Assembly: GCF_004331955.1 (NCBI RefSeq)
Contig: NZ_CP036532.1
Span: forward strand, 3,373,501-3,437,500
DNA from: Roseitalea porphyridii
GTDB taxonomy: Bacteria; Pseudomonadota; Alphaproteobacteria; Rhizobiales; Rhizobiaceae
Direction of reading: 5' to 3'
Length of the DNA stretch: 64,000 bases
Part shown: positions 11,794 to 20,579 of the stretch, one piece after another
Numbering within the stretch: position 1 is the stretch's first letter
Layout: each line of letters begins with the position of its first letter
Notes under the pieces: generated by a model
What the model was told of the DNA's origin: nothing
The model's database searches: none
The model's input: only the letters and a program-made list of their open reading frames with translations
Program-made: the position numbers and the translations under genes

Positions 11794-11923
11794 CGCGCTG
11801 GAAATCCCTGTCTTTGGGCATGTGTCGCGCTGCCGCTGGAAGGCAAGTCAACACATTGAAGTGATTATGCTTTTTGTGGGCAGCCGGGAAAGCGGTCGTC
11901 CCCTCCGGCGGCCGGTTCAGCGC

Positions 11924-11952
11924 CGTCTAGCATAGCGCTTTTGGCGGTGCAA
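11924..11952 (-). promoter_or_regulatory. Candidate promoter of the atp operon
   Basis: On the minus strand TTGCAC and TAGACG are separated by exactly 17 bases, about 130 bases upstream of atpH. The fit to the alphaproteobacterial sigma-70 pattern (CTTGAC-N17-CTATAT) is moderate, and other weak matches exist nearer the gene, so this is tentative. Confidence 0.35.
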
Positions 11953-11955
11953 GGC

Positions 11956-12004
11956 GAACCGGTCACCCTTTTGTCGCAGGGCAAAAAGCGCCGTTGACCG
12001 GTTC
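11956..12004. repeat. Inverted repeat after the DUF4345-like gene
   Basis: GAACCGGTCA (11956-11965) and its exact complement TGACCGGTTC (11995-12004) form a 10-bp stem that begins inside the stop-codon region of the leftward membrane-protein gene. The loop is about 29 bases and there is no U-run, so it may be an mRNA 3'-end stem, not a classical terminator. Confidence 0.5.
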
Positions 12005-12395
12005 AGCGCAGGTAACCGAGCCCATAGGCGAGCGGTGCGGCGGCAAGGGCGATTTCGAAGGCGAGCGAGCCCCAGTTGAAGCTCGTGTTGCCCCGGTCGG
12101 CGAAGATCGAAACGAACCGTCCGAGCGCGGTGAAGGCCCAGCCCGCGCCCAGCACCAGCCAGACGAAGGGCTGCTGGAACACGATCGCCCCGATCCCGAC
12201 GCCCAGATAGAACCCGCTCATCGTCGCCCGGCTTTCCGACAGCGCCTCGGGCACGTCCGGGCGGGTCTGCAGGCGCAGGATCCGGTAGGTGGCGCGCGGG
12301 GCGAAGAAGCAGATCAGGCCGAAGACGATGGTGATGACCGCCGATGTCCAGGCGAGCCATTCGCCGGGCGTCTGCGGTGGAATGAGAGTGAGCAT
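12003..12395 (-). CDS. Small four-helix membrane protein (DUF4345-like)
   Basis: The 130-residue product has four predicted transmembrane segments. The pattern ESRATMSGFYLGVGIG followed by ALGRFVSIFAD and FEIALA resembles DUF4345-type membrane proteins; this assignment rests on pattern recall and is moderate. Its ATG overlaps the stop of the upstream transporter gene (TGATG), so the two are translationally coupled. Function unknown. Confidence 0.65.
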   Translation of the reverse strand: MLTLIPPQTPGEWLAWTSAVITIVFGLICFFAPRATYRILRLQTRPDVPEALSESRATMSGFYLGVGIGAIVFQQPFVWLVLGAGWAFTALGRFVSIFADRGNTSFNWGSLAFEIALAAAPLAYGLGYLR

Positions 12396-13330
12396 CAGGG
12401 AACCTTCTCGGAAGCGGAACGCGCGGCGAGCCGGCCGCGACGGGCGAGTTCACGCTCGCGCGCCATCAGATAGAGCCCGCTGGCGACGACGACCAGCATG
12501 CCGGTGATCGTCCAGCCGTCGGGAATGTCGGCGAACAGCAGGAAACCGATCAGCGTCATCCAGACCATCTGCGAATAGATGAACGGCGTGATCTTGGAGG
12601 CGTCGGCCAGCGCGCTGGCCCGAATCAGCGCCATGTGGCCGATCATCCCGGCAAATCCGGCGAGCACGAACGCGATCCAGTCCGACGGCCGGGCCGGCAT
12701 CATCGCCTGATCGACGGCGAACGGAGCGAACGCGACCACGCCGAACAGGCACGAATAGAAGATCAGGCTCTCGGGCGTTTCGACCGCCGCGAGCTTCCGC
12801 GTCAGGATCAGATAGACCGAGTAGGCGATCATCGCGGTCAGGATGTAGACAGACGGCCAGTCGAAAACCGCCGTTCCCGGCCGCAGGACGATCAGAACCC
12901 CGACGAACCCGACGAGGATCGCCGCCCAGCGGCGCGGGCCTGCCCATTCGCCCAGCATCGGCCCGGCGAGCGCCGCCACGACGATCGGCGACGCGAGCAG
13001 CACGGAGACGGTCTCGGCAAGCTGCAGATATTGCAGCGCCAGGAAGTTGAAAGCGGTCATCGACGGCAGCAGCAGGCCCCTGAGAATCTGCAGGGCGGGC
13101 CGCTGCATGCTCCAAAGGCGCCGGTTCGACCAGCCGCGATAGACCGTGAACAGGACCACCGCCTGGATCGCAAAGCGCACCCAGACGACGAACAGCACCG
13201 CCTGCCCGCCCGTGACGAGCCATTTGGCGCTCGCGTCGAGCACCGAAAAGCAGAAGAAAGCGAACAGCGCGATGCCGATCGCGAGCGGCGGCATGGCCTG
13301 TTCGTAGGTGGTTGGCTTGGCGATGGACAT
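12395..13330 (-). CDS. DMT-family transporter (EamA domains)
   Basis: The 311-residue protein has about ten hydrophobic segments in two EamA repeats, with FCFSVLDASAKWL at the start, LPSMTAFNFLALQYLQLAETVSVLLASPIVVAALAG-like helices in repeat 1 and WMTLIGFLLFADIPD in repeat 2. Such drug/metabolite exporters move small polar compounds or amino acids; the substrate is unknown. The start MSIAKPTTYEQ was preferred over upstream in-frame codons that read into the non-coding repeat region. It overlaps the downstream gene by one base. Confidence 0.87.
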   Translation of the reverse strand: MSIAKPTTYEQAMPPLAIGIALFAFFCFSVLDASAKWLVTGGQAVLFVVWVRFAIQAVVLFTVYRGWSNRRLWSMQRPALQILRGLLLPSMTAFNFLALQYLQLAETVSVLLASPIVVAALAGPMLGEWAGPRRWAAILVGFVGVLIVLRPGTAVFDWPSVYILTAMIAYSVYLILTRKLAAVETPESLIFYSCLFGVVAFAPFAVDQAMMPARPSDWIAFVLAGFAGMIGHMALIRASALADASKITPFIYSQMVWMTLIGFLLFADIPDGWTITGMLVVVASGLYLMARERELARRGRLAARSASEKVP

Positions 13331-13392
13331 CTGGCGCACGCGTTGGTCGCGGCAGCCATGGGGGAGACCGCCGCGCAAGTCAAAGGAAACGG

Positions 13393-13441
13393 CTTACAGA
13401 ATACTCTGCGGGTCGACATCGACCGCCACGCGCACCGAGCC
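13393..13441 (-). repeat. Near-copy of the priA 3' end (distal repeat)
   Basis: These 49 bases match the last 46 coding/stop bases of priA plus flank (13871-13919) at 46 of 49 positions, in the same orientation and 478 bases away. On the minus strand they would encode SVRVAVDVDPQSIL-stop, against SVRVAVDVDPQSFL-stop in priA. One change is synonymous and the others alter a single residue. This pattern suggests a displaced original or donor-derived priA end, like an attachment-site repeat. Confidence 0.8.
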
Positions 13442-13870
13442 AAAACTCTCTGTGGGAGAAAGAACAAACCACGAATATCGTCTTGACCAGGAACGCGGGT
13501 TAGCCATAGTTCGACTCGATAGAAATCCGGCCGAAAGGAGTTCTCTCTTGGAAGCGTTTTTCTACACCCCGACCCGTGATGTCTGAGCATCACATCACTC
13601 AGGCTCATTAAAGGGACACGGACAAGCGGTGAATGAAAAGCCTCGGTCGTGATGGGTCGAGGTTCGCAGAATAGCAGGGCAGATGCCCTGAGGGATCTCG
13701 GCCCACCTCAGACGTGGCATACCTGAGACAACCCTCGCGTAGCGGATTGCGAATAAGCTGTGAGGCGGCAGAGCTGTGAGCCGCATCTGTTGTGGACGGA
13801 CCCGGCGGCGTAATGCCAATGGCCACTCCTGAGCGGCAGGTGTTCATGGGAGCCTGCCGTCGCATCCACT
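13442..13870. other. Non-coding, hairpin-rich stretch between the two priA-end repeats
   Basis: No convincing gene is present in these 429 bases; short open frames have no recognisable product or ribosome binding site. The sequence is rich in small inverted repeats: GTGATG/CATCAC (13576-13593, 6-base loop), AGGGCA/TGCCCT (13676-13689, 2-base loop) and CGGCAGG/CCTGCCG (13834-13859, 12-base loop). It could be a remnant of an integrated element or a structured RNA. It does not match 6S, SRP, RNase P or tmRNA landmarks that I know. Confidence 0.5.
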
Positions 13871-13919
13871 CTTACAGAAAGCTCTGCGGGTCGACATCGA
13901 CCGCAACGCGCACCGAGCC
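13871..13919 (-). repeat. priA 3' end (proximal repeat)
   Basis: This is the copy in use as the C-terminus and stop of priA. The match to 13393-13441 begins one base before the stop codon and ends abruptly 49 bases inside, beyond which the two copies are unrelated. Confidence 0.8.
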
Positions 13920-16070
13920 GCGCGGGTTCGGCGCGGCGGCGATCATGGCGCGCAGATAGGCCTGCATGTCGGCCCGCTCCGAGCCATGCACCAGCAGCCG
14001 GAACCGGTGCCGGCCGCGCACCAGCGCGAGCGGCGCCTCGGCCGGTCCCAGCACCATGATGTCGCCCGAGGCGGGCGCGGCGGCGCGCAGCGCCCGACCG
14101 TGCGCCTCCGCGCTCTGGCGGTCATTGGCCGACACGATGATCGCCGCCAGCCGGCCGAAGGGCGGCATCGCGCCACGTTTCCGCTCGGCGATCTGCGCGG
14201 CGTAGAAGGCTTCAAGGTCGCCGTCGGCGCAGGCTTTCAGAACCGGGTGCTCGGGCTGGTAGGTCTGGATCAGGCCATGGCTCTTGCGGCCGGTCCGCCC
14301 GGCCCGGCCCGTGACCTGCGACAGGAGCTGGAAGGTCCGCTCGGCCGCGCGCGGATCGCCATTGGCAAGGCCCAGATCGGCGTCGACCACGCCGACCAGC
14401 GTCAGCAGCGGAAAATTGTGGCCCTTGGCGACCAGTTGCGTGCCGATGATGATGTCCGCTTCGCCCTTGGCGATCGACTCCATCTCCAGCCTGAGCCGTT
14501 TGACGCCGCCGACCATGTCCGAGGACAGCACGATCACCCGCGCTTCGGGAAAGTGCGCCAGCGTTTCCTCGGCGATGCGCTCGATCCCCGGCCCGCAGGC
14601 GACCAGATGGTCGAACGTGCCGCATTGCGGACAGGCCTCGGGCACCGGCTCGTGATGGCCGCAATGGTGGCACTGGAGCTGGCCGCGAAACCGGTGCTCG
14701 ACCAGCCAAGCCGAACAGTTCTCGCAGGCGAACCGGTGCCCGCAGGCCCGGCACAGCGTCAGCGGCGCGTAACCACGCCGGTTGAGGAACAGGAGCGACT
14801 GCTCGCCGCGCTGAAGCGTTTCGGCCATCGCCTCCAGCAGCACCGGGGACAGGAAACCGCCCCGCGCCGGCGGGCTCTTGCGCATGTCGACGAGCGCGAC
14901 GTCCGGCAGCGCGGCATCGGCGAACCGCCGTGGCAGGCGCACATGCCGGTAACGCCCCTCGAGCGCATTGTGCCGGGTTTCCACCGACGGGGTCGCCGAG
15001 ACCAGCACCGCAGGGCAATGGGCGAGCTTGGCGCGCACCACCGCCATGTCGCGGGCATTGTAGTAGACGCGATCCTCCTGCTTGTAGGCGGCGTCATGTT
15101 CCTCGTCGACGACGATCAGGCCGAGATCGGCGAACGGCAGAAACAGCGCCGAGCGCGCGCCCGCCACCACCCGGACCGACCCTTCAGCCACCTGCCGCCA
15201 GACCTTTTCGCGTGTCTTCGGCGGCAGGTCCGAATGCCAGGGCGCCGGCGGCGCGCCGAACCGCGCCTCGAACCGGTCGATGAAGCTTTGCGTCAACGCG
15301 ATCTCCGGCAGCATGACCAGCACCTGCCGGCCCGCTTCGAGCGCCGCCGCGATCGCCTCGAAATAGACCTCGGTCTTGCCCGCGCCGGTCACCCCCTCGA
15401 GCAGCGTGACGGAGAACGCATGCGCGGCCACTTCGTCCGCGAGCGCCTTCGCCGCCTGCGCCTGCTCGCCTTGCAGATCCGGCGCCCCATAGGCCGGATC
15501 GGGCGCCGCGACGACCGGCTGCGGCGGCAGCGCGATCTCCTCGAACGCGCCGGCTTTCGTCAGCCCGTCGACGACCGACAGCGACACGCCCGCCGCATGC
15601 GCCAGGCCCGACCGCGTCCAGGCCATCGGGCTGCTCTCGCCGGCCAGCGCCAGCACGCGTTCGCGCGCCGCCGTCATCCTCTCGGGGCGCCGCTCGGTCA
15701 GCTGCAGCCCAGGGACCGGCGGTTCGGGCTCGAACGCGGCGGGCACGCGCAGCACCATGCGCGCCACCATGCCCGGCGCCGACAGCGTGTAGCGCGCCAC
15801 CCAGCCGATGAACCGGCGCATGTCGCCGGTCAGTGGCGGACAGTCGAAGACGGCGGTGACGGGCCTGAGCTTTTTCGGATCGACCGCGGCGTCCTCGCCC
15901 GCCCCGTCCCAGACCACGCCCGGCACCTGGCGCGGCCCCAGCGGCACCTGCACGATCGTGCCGGGCCCGGCCTGCATGCCCTCGCCGAGCGCATAGGTAT
16001 AGGGCTCGGGCGACGGGGTCGGCACCAGCACGGGAACGGTTTGCGTCGCGGTGGACGAATCGGCGGACAT
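13872..16070 (-). CDS. priA: Primosomal protein N' (replication restart helicase PriA)
   Basis: The 732-residue superfamily-2 DNA helicase restarts collapsed replication forks. It has the N-terminal 3'-DNA-binding domain, Walker A GVTGAGKT at 226-233, the DEEH Walker B (VVDEEHDAAYKQE), the zinc-binding cysteines (CRACGHRFACENC, CHHCGHHEPVPEACPQCG) and the motif VI region (QVTGRAGRTGRKS). It is divergent from the transaldolase gene with an 88-base gap. The last 15 codons are duplicated 478 bases downstream. Confidence 0.97.
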   Translation of the reverse strand: MSADSSTATQTVPVLVPTPSPEPYTYALGEGMQAGPGTIVQVPLGPRQVPGVVWDGAGEDAAVDPKKLRPVTAVFDCPPLTGDMRRFIGWVARYTLSAPGMVARMVLRVPAAFEPEPPVPGLQLTERRPERMTAARERVLALAGESSPMAWTRSGLAHAAGVSLSVVDGLTKAGAFEEIALPPQPVVAAPDPAYGAPDLQGEQAQAAKALADEVAAHAFSVTLLEGVTGAGKTEVYFEAIAAALEAGRQVLVMLPEIALTQSFIDRFEARFGAPPAPWHSDLPPKTREKVWRQVAEGSVRVVAGARSALFLPFADLGLIVVDEEHDAAYKQEDRVYYNARDMAVVRAKLAHCPAVLVSATPSVETRHNALEGRYRHVRLPRRFADAALPDVALVDMRKSPPARGGFLSPVLLEAMAETLQRGEQSLLFLNRRGYAPLTLCRACGHRFACENCSAWLVEHRFRGQLQCHHCGHHEPVPEACPQCGTFDHLVACGPGIERIAEETLAHFPEARVIVLSSDMVGGVKRLRLEMESIAKGEADIIIGTQLVAKGHNFPLLTLVGVVDADLGLANGDPRAAERTFQLLSQVTGRAGRTGRKSHGLIQTYQPEHPVLKACADGDLEAFYAAQIAERKRGAMPPFGRLAAIIVSANDRQSAEAHGRALRAAAPASGDIMVLGPAEAPLALVRGRHRFRLLVHGSERADMQAYLRAMIAAAPNPRGSVRVAVDVDPQSFL

Positions 16071-16158
16071 GGCCCGTGACCTTGCCGCCTGATTGCTCTA
16101 AACGGAACCCGAATGCGCGGCGCGGCCGCATCCATCACGAAAGGCGGGAAAGGGACCC

Positions 16159-16812
16159 ATGAAGTTCTTTGTCGACACGGCGGACGTCAACGAGATCCGC
16201 GAACTCAACGATATCGGCCTTCTCGACGGCGTCACCACCAACCCCTCGCTGATCATGAAGGCGGGCCGGCCCTACGCCGAGGTGACGAAGGAAATCTGCG
16301 ACATGGTCGAAGGGCCCGTCTCGGCAGAGGTCACGGCCACCGATTTCGACGGCATGATGCGCGAGGCCGAGGTGCTCGGCAAGATCGCCGACAATGTCTG
16401 CATCAAGCTGCCGCTGACCCTTGACGGGCTGAAGGCCTGCCGGGCGCTCACCCAGGGCGGCCGGCAGGTGAACGTGACGCTGTGCTTTTCGGCCAATCAG
16501 GCCCTGCTCGCCGCCAAGGCGGGTGCGACGTTCATCTCGCCCTTCATCGGCCGGCTCGACGACATGGCGATCGACGGCATGGAGCTGATCGAGGAGATCA
16601 GGACGATCTACGACAATTACGGCTTCGAGACCGAGATCCTCGCCGCCTCGATCCGCACGGTCAACCACGTCAAGCAGGCCGCGATGATCGGCGCCGACGT
16701 CGCCACCGTGCCGCCGGCGACGCTGAAGGCGCTGGTCAAGCATCCGCTTACCGACAAGGGCCTGGCCGCGTTCCTCGCCGACTGGGAAAAGACCGGCCAG
16801 ACGATCGCCTGA
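16159..16812 (+). CDS. fsa: Transaldolase-family protein (fructose-6-phosphate aldolase type)
   Basis: The 217-residue protein is the short, TalC/FSA-type branch of the transaldolase family. It has [21 protein letters not shown] and the Schiff-base lysine in CIKLPLT (Lys83). Proteins of this length are either dihydroxyacetone-dependent fructose-6-phosphate aldolases or true short transaldolases; sequence alone does not decide, and many alphaproteobacterial members are annotated as probable transaldolase. GAAAGGCGGGAAAGGG lies before the ATG. The gene is divergent from priA. Confidence 0.9.
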   Translation: MKFFVDTADVNEIRELNDIGLLDGVTTNPSLIMKAGRPYAEVTKEICDMVEGPVSAEVTATDFDGMMREAEVLGKIADNVCIKLPLTLDGLKACRALTQGGRQVNVTLCFSANQALLAAKAGATFISPFIGRLDDMAIDGMELIEEIRTIYDNYGFETEILAASIRTVNHVKQAAMIGADVATVPPATLKALVKHPLTDKGLAAFLADWEKTGQTIA

Positions 16813-16819
16813 CCCGAGA

Positions 16820-16836
16820 CGGCAGATCGGCTGCCG
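16820..16836. terminator. Weak hairpin between convergent genes
   Basis: CGGCAG/CTGCCG with a 5-base loop lies in the 32-base gap between the transaldolase stop and the leftward nuclease-like gene. There is no T-run on either strand, so terminator function is only a possibility. Confidence 0.3.
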
Positions 16837-16844
16837 AAGGGCCG

Positions 16845-17825
16845 TCAGCCCGTCGCCGTGGCCGGATCGAAGAATTCGGCGTAGGCCAGGTAGTGGTCCG
16901 AACCCTGGTCCTTGGGCGAGTTGATCACGTCGGCATGGCCGGTGCTCAGCGCCCAAAGCGCCTGCGAGCACAAAATGTAGTCGATCTGCGCCCACTCCTC
17001 GACGCGGCTGCCGTCCGCCTGCGGCCTCTTCCACATGTGCGTGTCGCGCGGCCGCCTGACCGGTGAGGCGGGCGCCTCGTCCGGCTGATCGATGACCGTC
17101 AGCGCGTCGACCACGCCGAGCACGTTGTTTTCGCCCAGAAGCGGCTGCAGCGGCGTGCTGTCGGGCGTGTCGTTGAAGTCGCCGACGATCACGAACCGGT
17201 CGCGCGTGACATCGACGGCGCGGGAGACGATGTCGATCACCTCGTTCACCTCGGCGCTGCGCTTGATCGTGTTCAGCGCCTGCTCGGCCTCGTATCCGGC
17301 CGGGTCCGAGAACGGGTCGATGCCGGTGTATTTCGACTTGAAGTGACAGATGAAGGCGGTCAGCACCAGCTCCTCGCGGTCCTCGTCGAGGATCTCCACC
17401 TGCAGGCAGTCGCGACCGAACTGATAGAGCGCGCCGTCCGATCGCCGGAACTTGTGGAAGCGGTGGCTGGTGATCCGCCCGATGCGGAAATGCCGCGTGC
17501 AGATCAGGCCCAGATCGATGCCGCGCGGGTCGTTCGACGGCTGCGAGACGACGCCCGTCTTGGCGCCATAGTCGGGTCCGACGCTCGCCTGCACGAAGTC
17601 GAGCAGGGCGCCGAAGCTCTCGATCTCCTGCAGGCCGACGATATCGATCGGCCGGCTCCCGACGCCGTTCTCGCGAATGCGCACGCCCATGTCGTAGAGC
17701 TTGGACCGGGATTTGGGCACCGTACGGAACAGCCCGTAACGGTCGTCGCCGACCGAATAGGGGTCGTCGAACCTGTCGAACAGGTTCTGCACGTTGTAGG
17801 TGCCGATGCGAAACCGCTCCGGCAT
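16845..17825 (-). CDS. Endonuclease/exonuclease/phosphatase family protein
   Basis: The 326-residue protein has the EEP fold markers: IGTYNVQNLFDRFDD at the N-terminus, IVGLQEIE (catalytic glutamate), VIVGDFNDTPDS (Asp/Asn pair) and GSDHYLAYAEF (catalytic histidine). Members cut DNA or dephosphorylate lipids or nucleotides. No signal peptide is evident, so it is probably cytoplasmic. Substrate unknown. It is followed upstream, on the same strand, by the acyltransferase gene. Confidence 0.88.
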   Translation of the reverse strand: MPERFRIGTYNVQNLFDRFDDPYSVGDDRYGLFRTVPKSRSKLYDMGVRIRENGVGSRPIDIVGLQEIESFGALLDFVQASVGPDYGAKTGVVSQPSNDPRGIDLGLICTRHFRIGRITSHRFHKFRRSDGALYQFGRDCLQVEILDEDREELVLTAFICHFKSKYTGIDPFSDPAGYEAEQALNTIKRSAEVNEVIDIVSRAVDVTRDRFVIVGDFNDTPDSTPLQPLLGENNVLGVVDALTVIDQPDEAPASPVRRPRDTHMWKRPQADGSRVEEWAQIDYILCSQALWALSTGHADVINSPKDQGSDHYLAYAEFFDPATATG

Positions 17826-17866
17826 GATGTTCTCCTCACCCGGGCCGGTCGCGCGTGACCGACCAC

Positions 17867-18775
17867 CTAACCCGCGAAGACGGCCTTCGGATCGTCCTTG
17901 AGCTGGTGTTCGCAGTGATCCTGCAACTTGACGGTCAGATCCTGCACGTCGCCGGCGAGCGTTTCAGGATCGATCGGCGCGCCGAGCGTCATGCCGAACG
18001 TCTTGCCCGTCTTGTTGAGCAGTTCGTGAAAGACCGTCATGTCGCGCAGTTCCGGATTGCGGTGCGCAAGCAGATAGAACAGCCATGAGTTGCGCGCCGT
18101 CATGTGCATCGGCACGATCGGCACATGGTAGCGCTTGGCCATCTGGATGCCGGTCGCCATCCAGGGCCGCTCGCGCAAGGCGCCGTGCGACCAGTAGGCG
18201 ATGCGGCCCGACGGAAACAGGACGATCGCCCTTCCGTCCTTGAAGGCCCGGTTGGTGCGCACCAGAGTCTCGCGGCTCTTGGAGTGCGATTTCTGGTCGG
18301 CGCGCCATTCCACGGGGATGATGATGTCGGCCAGCCCCTTGGAGACGCGGATCGCGTCGCGGTTGGCGAAGAACATGAAGTCCGGACGGATGCTCTTGAG
18401 CATGTCGTGCACGGCGATCCCGTCGGCGATGCCGGTGGGATGGTTCGAAACAAGGATGAACGCACCTTCGCGCGGCAGGTGCTCGGTGCCGGTCACGCGC
18501 ACATCGAGGCGCAAGAGGTCGGAGACGTAACCGAAGCAGTCCAGCCCCTTCATGTCGGCGACCGCGTCGGCCATCCGAACGGCCTGATCGTAATGCAGGA
18601 CCTTGTAGAGCGCCGGCCGCAGAAGCGGCCAGATCGGGCTCCGGACGAGCGTCTGGCCGCGCTCGGCGATCAGTTCGTCGACGATATGCGCATGGGTAAC
18701 GTCACCGCGCGCCTCGGTACGGCCGTTGATGACACCCGCGAAGGTCGATGTCGCGCTCTGGATTTCCATGGCCAT
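17867..18775 (-). CDS. 1-acylglycerol-3-phosphate acyltransferase-family (PlsC-like) protein
   Basis: The 302-residue protein has the acyltransferase blocks in order: H-x4-D in SNHPTGIADG (111-118), MFFANRDAIRVSKG, and LFPSGRIAYW with the block III FPSG pattern. It probably transfers an acyl chain to a lipid or glycerophosphate acceptor at the inner membrane; which acceptor is unknown. It is 41 bases upstream of the EEP gene on the same strand and may form a two-gene unit. Confidence 0.85.
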   Translation of the reverse strand: MAMEIQSATSTFAGVINGRTEARGDVTHAHIVDELIAERGQTLVRSPIWPLLRPALYKVLHYDQAVRMADAVADMKGLDCFGYVSDLLRLDVRVTGTEHLPREGAFILVSNHPTGIADGIAVHDMLKSIRPDFMFFANRDAIRVSKGLADIIIPVEWRADQKSHSKSRETLVRTNRAFKDGRAIVLFPSGRIAYWSHGALRERPWMATGIQMAKRYHVPIVPMHMTARNSWLFYLLAHRNPELRDMTVFHELLNKTGKTFGMTLGAPIDPETLAGDVQDLTVKLQDHCEHQLKDDPKAVFAG

Positions 18776-18923
18776 GACGTCCGGTCGGAATTAACCGTCC
18801 CTTGCCGATTATTGTATCGGCATTATGACACAGGTCTCAAGGCCATGAAAACGCTGCCGTTCACTTTGAGTGTACGGCGCTGGAAAACCTTGTCAGGCGA
18901 TGGCCGAATCGGTCCCGGACCGG

Positions 18924-19574
18924 TCAGCTCTGCTGCTTTTCGACGCCGCGATAGGCCTGATCGCCCCAGATCTCGCGCACCCGCTCGTCGCGACCGCAGG
19001 CATCGCGGTACTTCACATAGGCATCGGCGCGCGTGATGATCCCGAACCGGGTGAGGACGCTCTCCTGGCTCTTGTAGTAGTTCTGGTGATAGTCCTCGGC
19101 CTGCCAGAAGGTCACCGGCCCTTCGACGGGCGTCACGATCGGCTGGCCAAGAACCTGCGATGCTTCGTTGACCGCTTCGATGGCCGCCTGCTTCTCGGCG
19201 TCGTCGGCGGCATGGATCGCGGTCTCGTAGGAACGGCCCCGGTCGCAGAACTGGCCGCCGGCATCGAGCGGATCGATCGTGCGCAGGAAGATTCCCACCA
19301 GCGTCCTGTAGTCGGTCACCGACGGGTCGTAGTCGATCCTGACGACCTCGCGGTGGCGGCCATGGTTGCGGTAGGTCGGGTTGTCCATCTCGCCGCCGGC
19401 ATAGCCGGAGACGGTGCCGACGACGCCGGCCACCTTGTCGAAATCGGCTTCCACGCACCAGAAACAGCCGCCGGCGACGACCAGCGAGCGCGTTTCGGCC
19501 TGCGCGGGCGCAACCAGCGCGGCCACGGCGAAGAGCCCGCTCAGGGCGAGCGTGCGAAGGAATGTCAGCGGCAT
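18924..19574 (-). CDS. msrA: Peptide-methionine (S)-S-oxide reductase MsrA, exported form
   Basis: The 216-residue MsrA repairs oxidised methionine. The start MPLTFLRTLALSG was chosen because AAGGAG sits 6 bases before it; a longer in-frame start reads through that site. Residues 1-26 are a signal peptide ending AQA, so the enzyme should be periplasmic. The active-site motif is GCFWC (Cys37, Cys40), followed by ESG-type-equivalent YAGGEMDNPTYRNHGRHREVV. The enzyme lies divergent from a phosphatase gene. No MsrB is adjacent. Confidence 0.92.
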   Translation of the reverse strand: MPLTFLRTLALSGLFAVAALVAPAQAETRSLVVAGGCFWCVEADFDKVAGVVGTVSGYAGGEMDNPTYRNHGRHREVVRIDYDPSVTDYRTLVGIFLRTIDPLDAGGQFCDRGRSYETAIHAADDAEKQAAIEAVNEASQVLGQPIVTPVEGPVTFWQAEDYHQNYYKSQESVLTRFGIITRADAYVKYRDACGRDERVREIWGDQAYRGVEKQQS

Positions 19575-19727
19575 GATCTGCTCCTTTGTCCTGATCCCCA
19601 CTTATCCCCTGCACCCGGCCGTGCAACTCAATCCGGCACACGAATGTGTGAGGCGCGCCGGTGCGCCCGCCCGCACGCGCCGCTTGTCAAAGCCCCTGGC
19701 GGTGCCTATTCAGGCCGCGCCCGAACG

Positions 19728-20462
19728 ATGCCGAAACGGCCACGCACCTTGCTTGCACGACTGAAGACCGCGTTTCGCGAACGCCAGGAACAATGGCGCG
19801 ACGTCTGGATTGCCGACCTCGACAAGCCCGGCAACCGTCAGCGCGCCCATTGGGACATGATGATCTTCGATCACGGCTTCCTGCGGCTGACCTGGCGCAA
19901 CATCGACGAGTTCGCCCCCGGCGTGTGGCGCTCGAACCAGCCCTCGCCCACCCAAATCGCCGCGCTGGGCCGCAGCGGCATCCGCACGATCGTCAATCTG
20001 CGCGGCGCGTCGAGCTGGGGCACCTACCATCTCGAAAGGGTCGCGTGCGAGGAGGCGGGCATCCGGCTGATCGACAGCCGGCTCTACTCGCGCATGCCGC
20101 CCTCGGTCGAGGAGGTGGAATCGCTGTTCGCCGTCTTCGAGGCCGCCGAAAAACCGCTGCTGATGCATTGCAAGTCCGGCGCGGACCGGGCGGGCCTCGG
20201 CGCCGCGCTCTATATGCTCTGGGCCGGCCGTCCGCCCGAGGAGGCCGCGCGACAACTGTCGCTGCGATATCTGCACATCCGGCACGCCAAGACCGGCGTG
20301 CTCGACCGCTTCATCGATACCTATGCGCGGGCGCACCGGGAAACGGGCATCGCGTTCACGGAATGGCTCCGCACCGACTACGACAAGGAGGCGATGATGG
20401 CCGAGCATGATTCGAGCGGCCTCGCCAACCTCGTCGTCGACCGCATTCTGCGGCGCGAGTGA
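19728..20462 (+). CDS. Dual-specificity / tyrosine phosphatase family protein
   Basis: The 244-residue product contains the Cys-x5-Arg signature HCKSGADRAG (Cys148, Arg154) and upstream FAPGVWRSNQPSPTQIAAL and TIVNLRG, typical of bacterial dual-specificity-like phosphatases. The start MPKRPRTLLARLKTAFRER gives a basic N-terminus and avoids overlap with msrA on the other strand; the frame is open far upstream without similarity. Substrate unknown; relatives act on protein phosphotyrosine or lipid phosphates. Confidence 0.85.
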   Translation: MPKRPRTLLARLKTAFRERQEQWRDVWIADLDKPGNRQRAHWDMMIFDHGFLRLTWRNIDEFAPGVWRSNQPSPTQIAALGRSGIRTIVNLRGASSWGTYHLERVACEEAGIRLIDSRLYSRMPPSVEEVESLFAVFEAAEKPLLMHCKSGADRAGLGAALYMLWAGRPPEEAARQLSLRYLHIRHAKTGVLDRFIDTYARAHRETGIAFTEWLRTDYDKEAMMAEHDSSGLANLVVDRILRRE

Positions 20463-20579
20463 GCCCGGCGCGGCTGCAGGCGGCCTTCGCCGATTTGACC
20501 CCGATCAACGCCATCGCATGACCGCCGGCGCATGGTGCCCGCGCCCGTCGGGTATCCTTGCAGCCGGAAGGTGCCGATT

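Noticed and set aside
13608-13865. 85-codon minus-strand open frame in the priA-end insert
   Set aside because: No ribosome binding site or domain, and the sequence is rich in hairpins; treated as non-coding.
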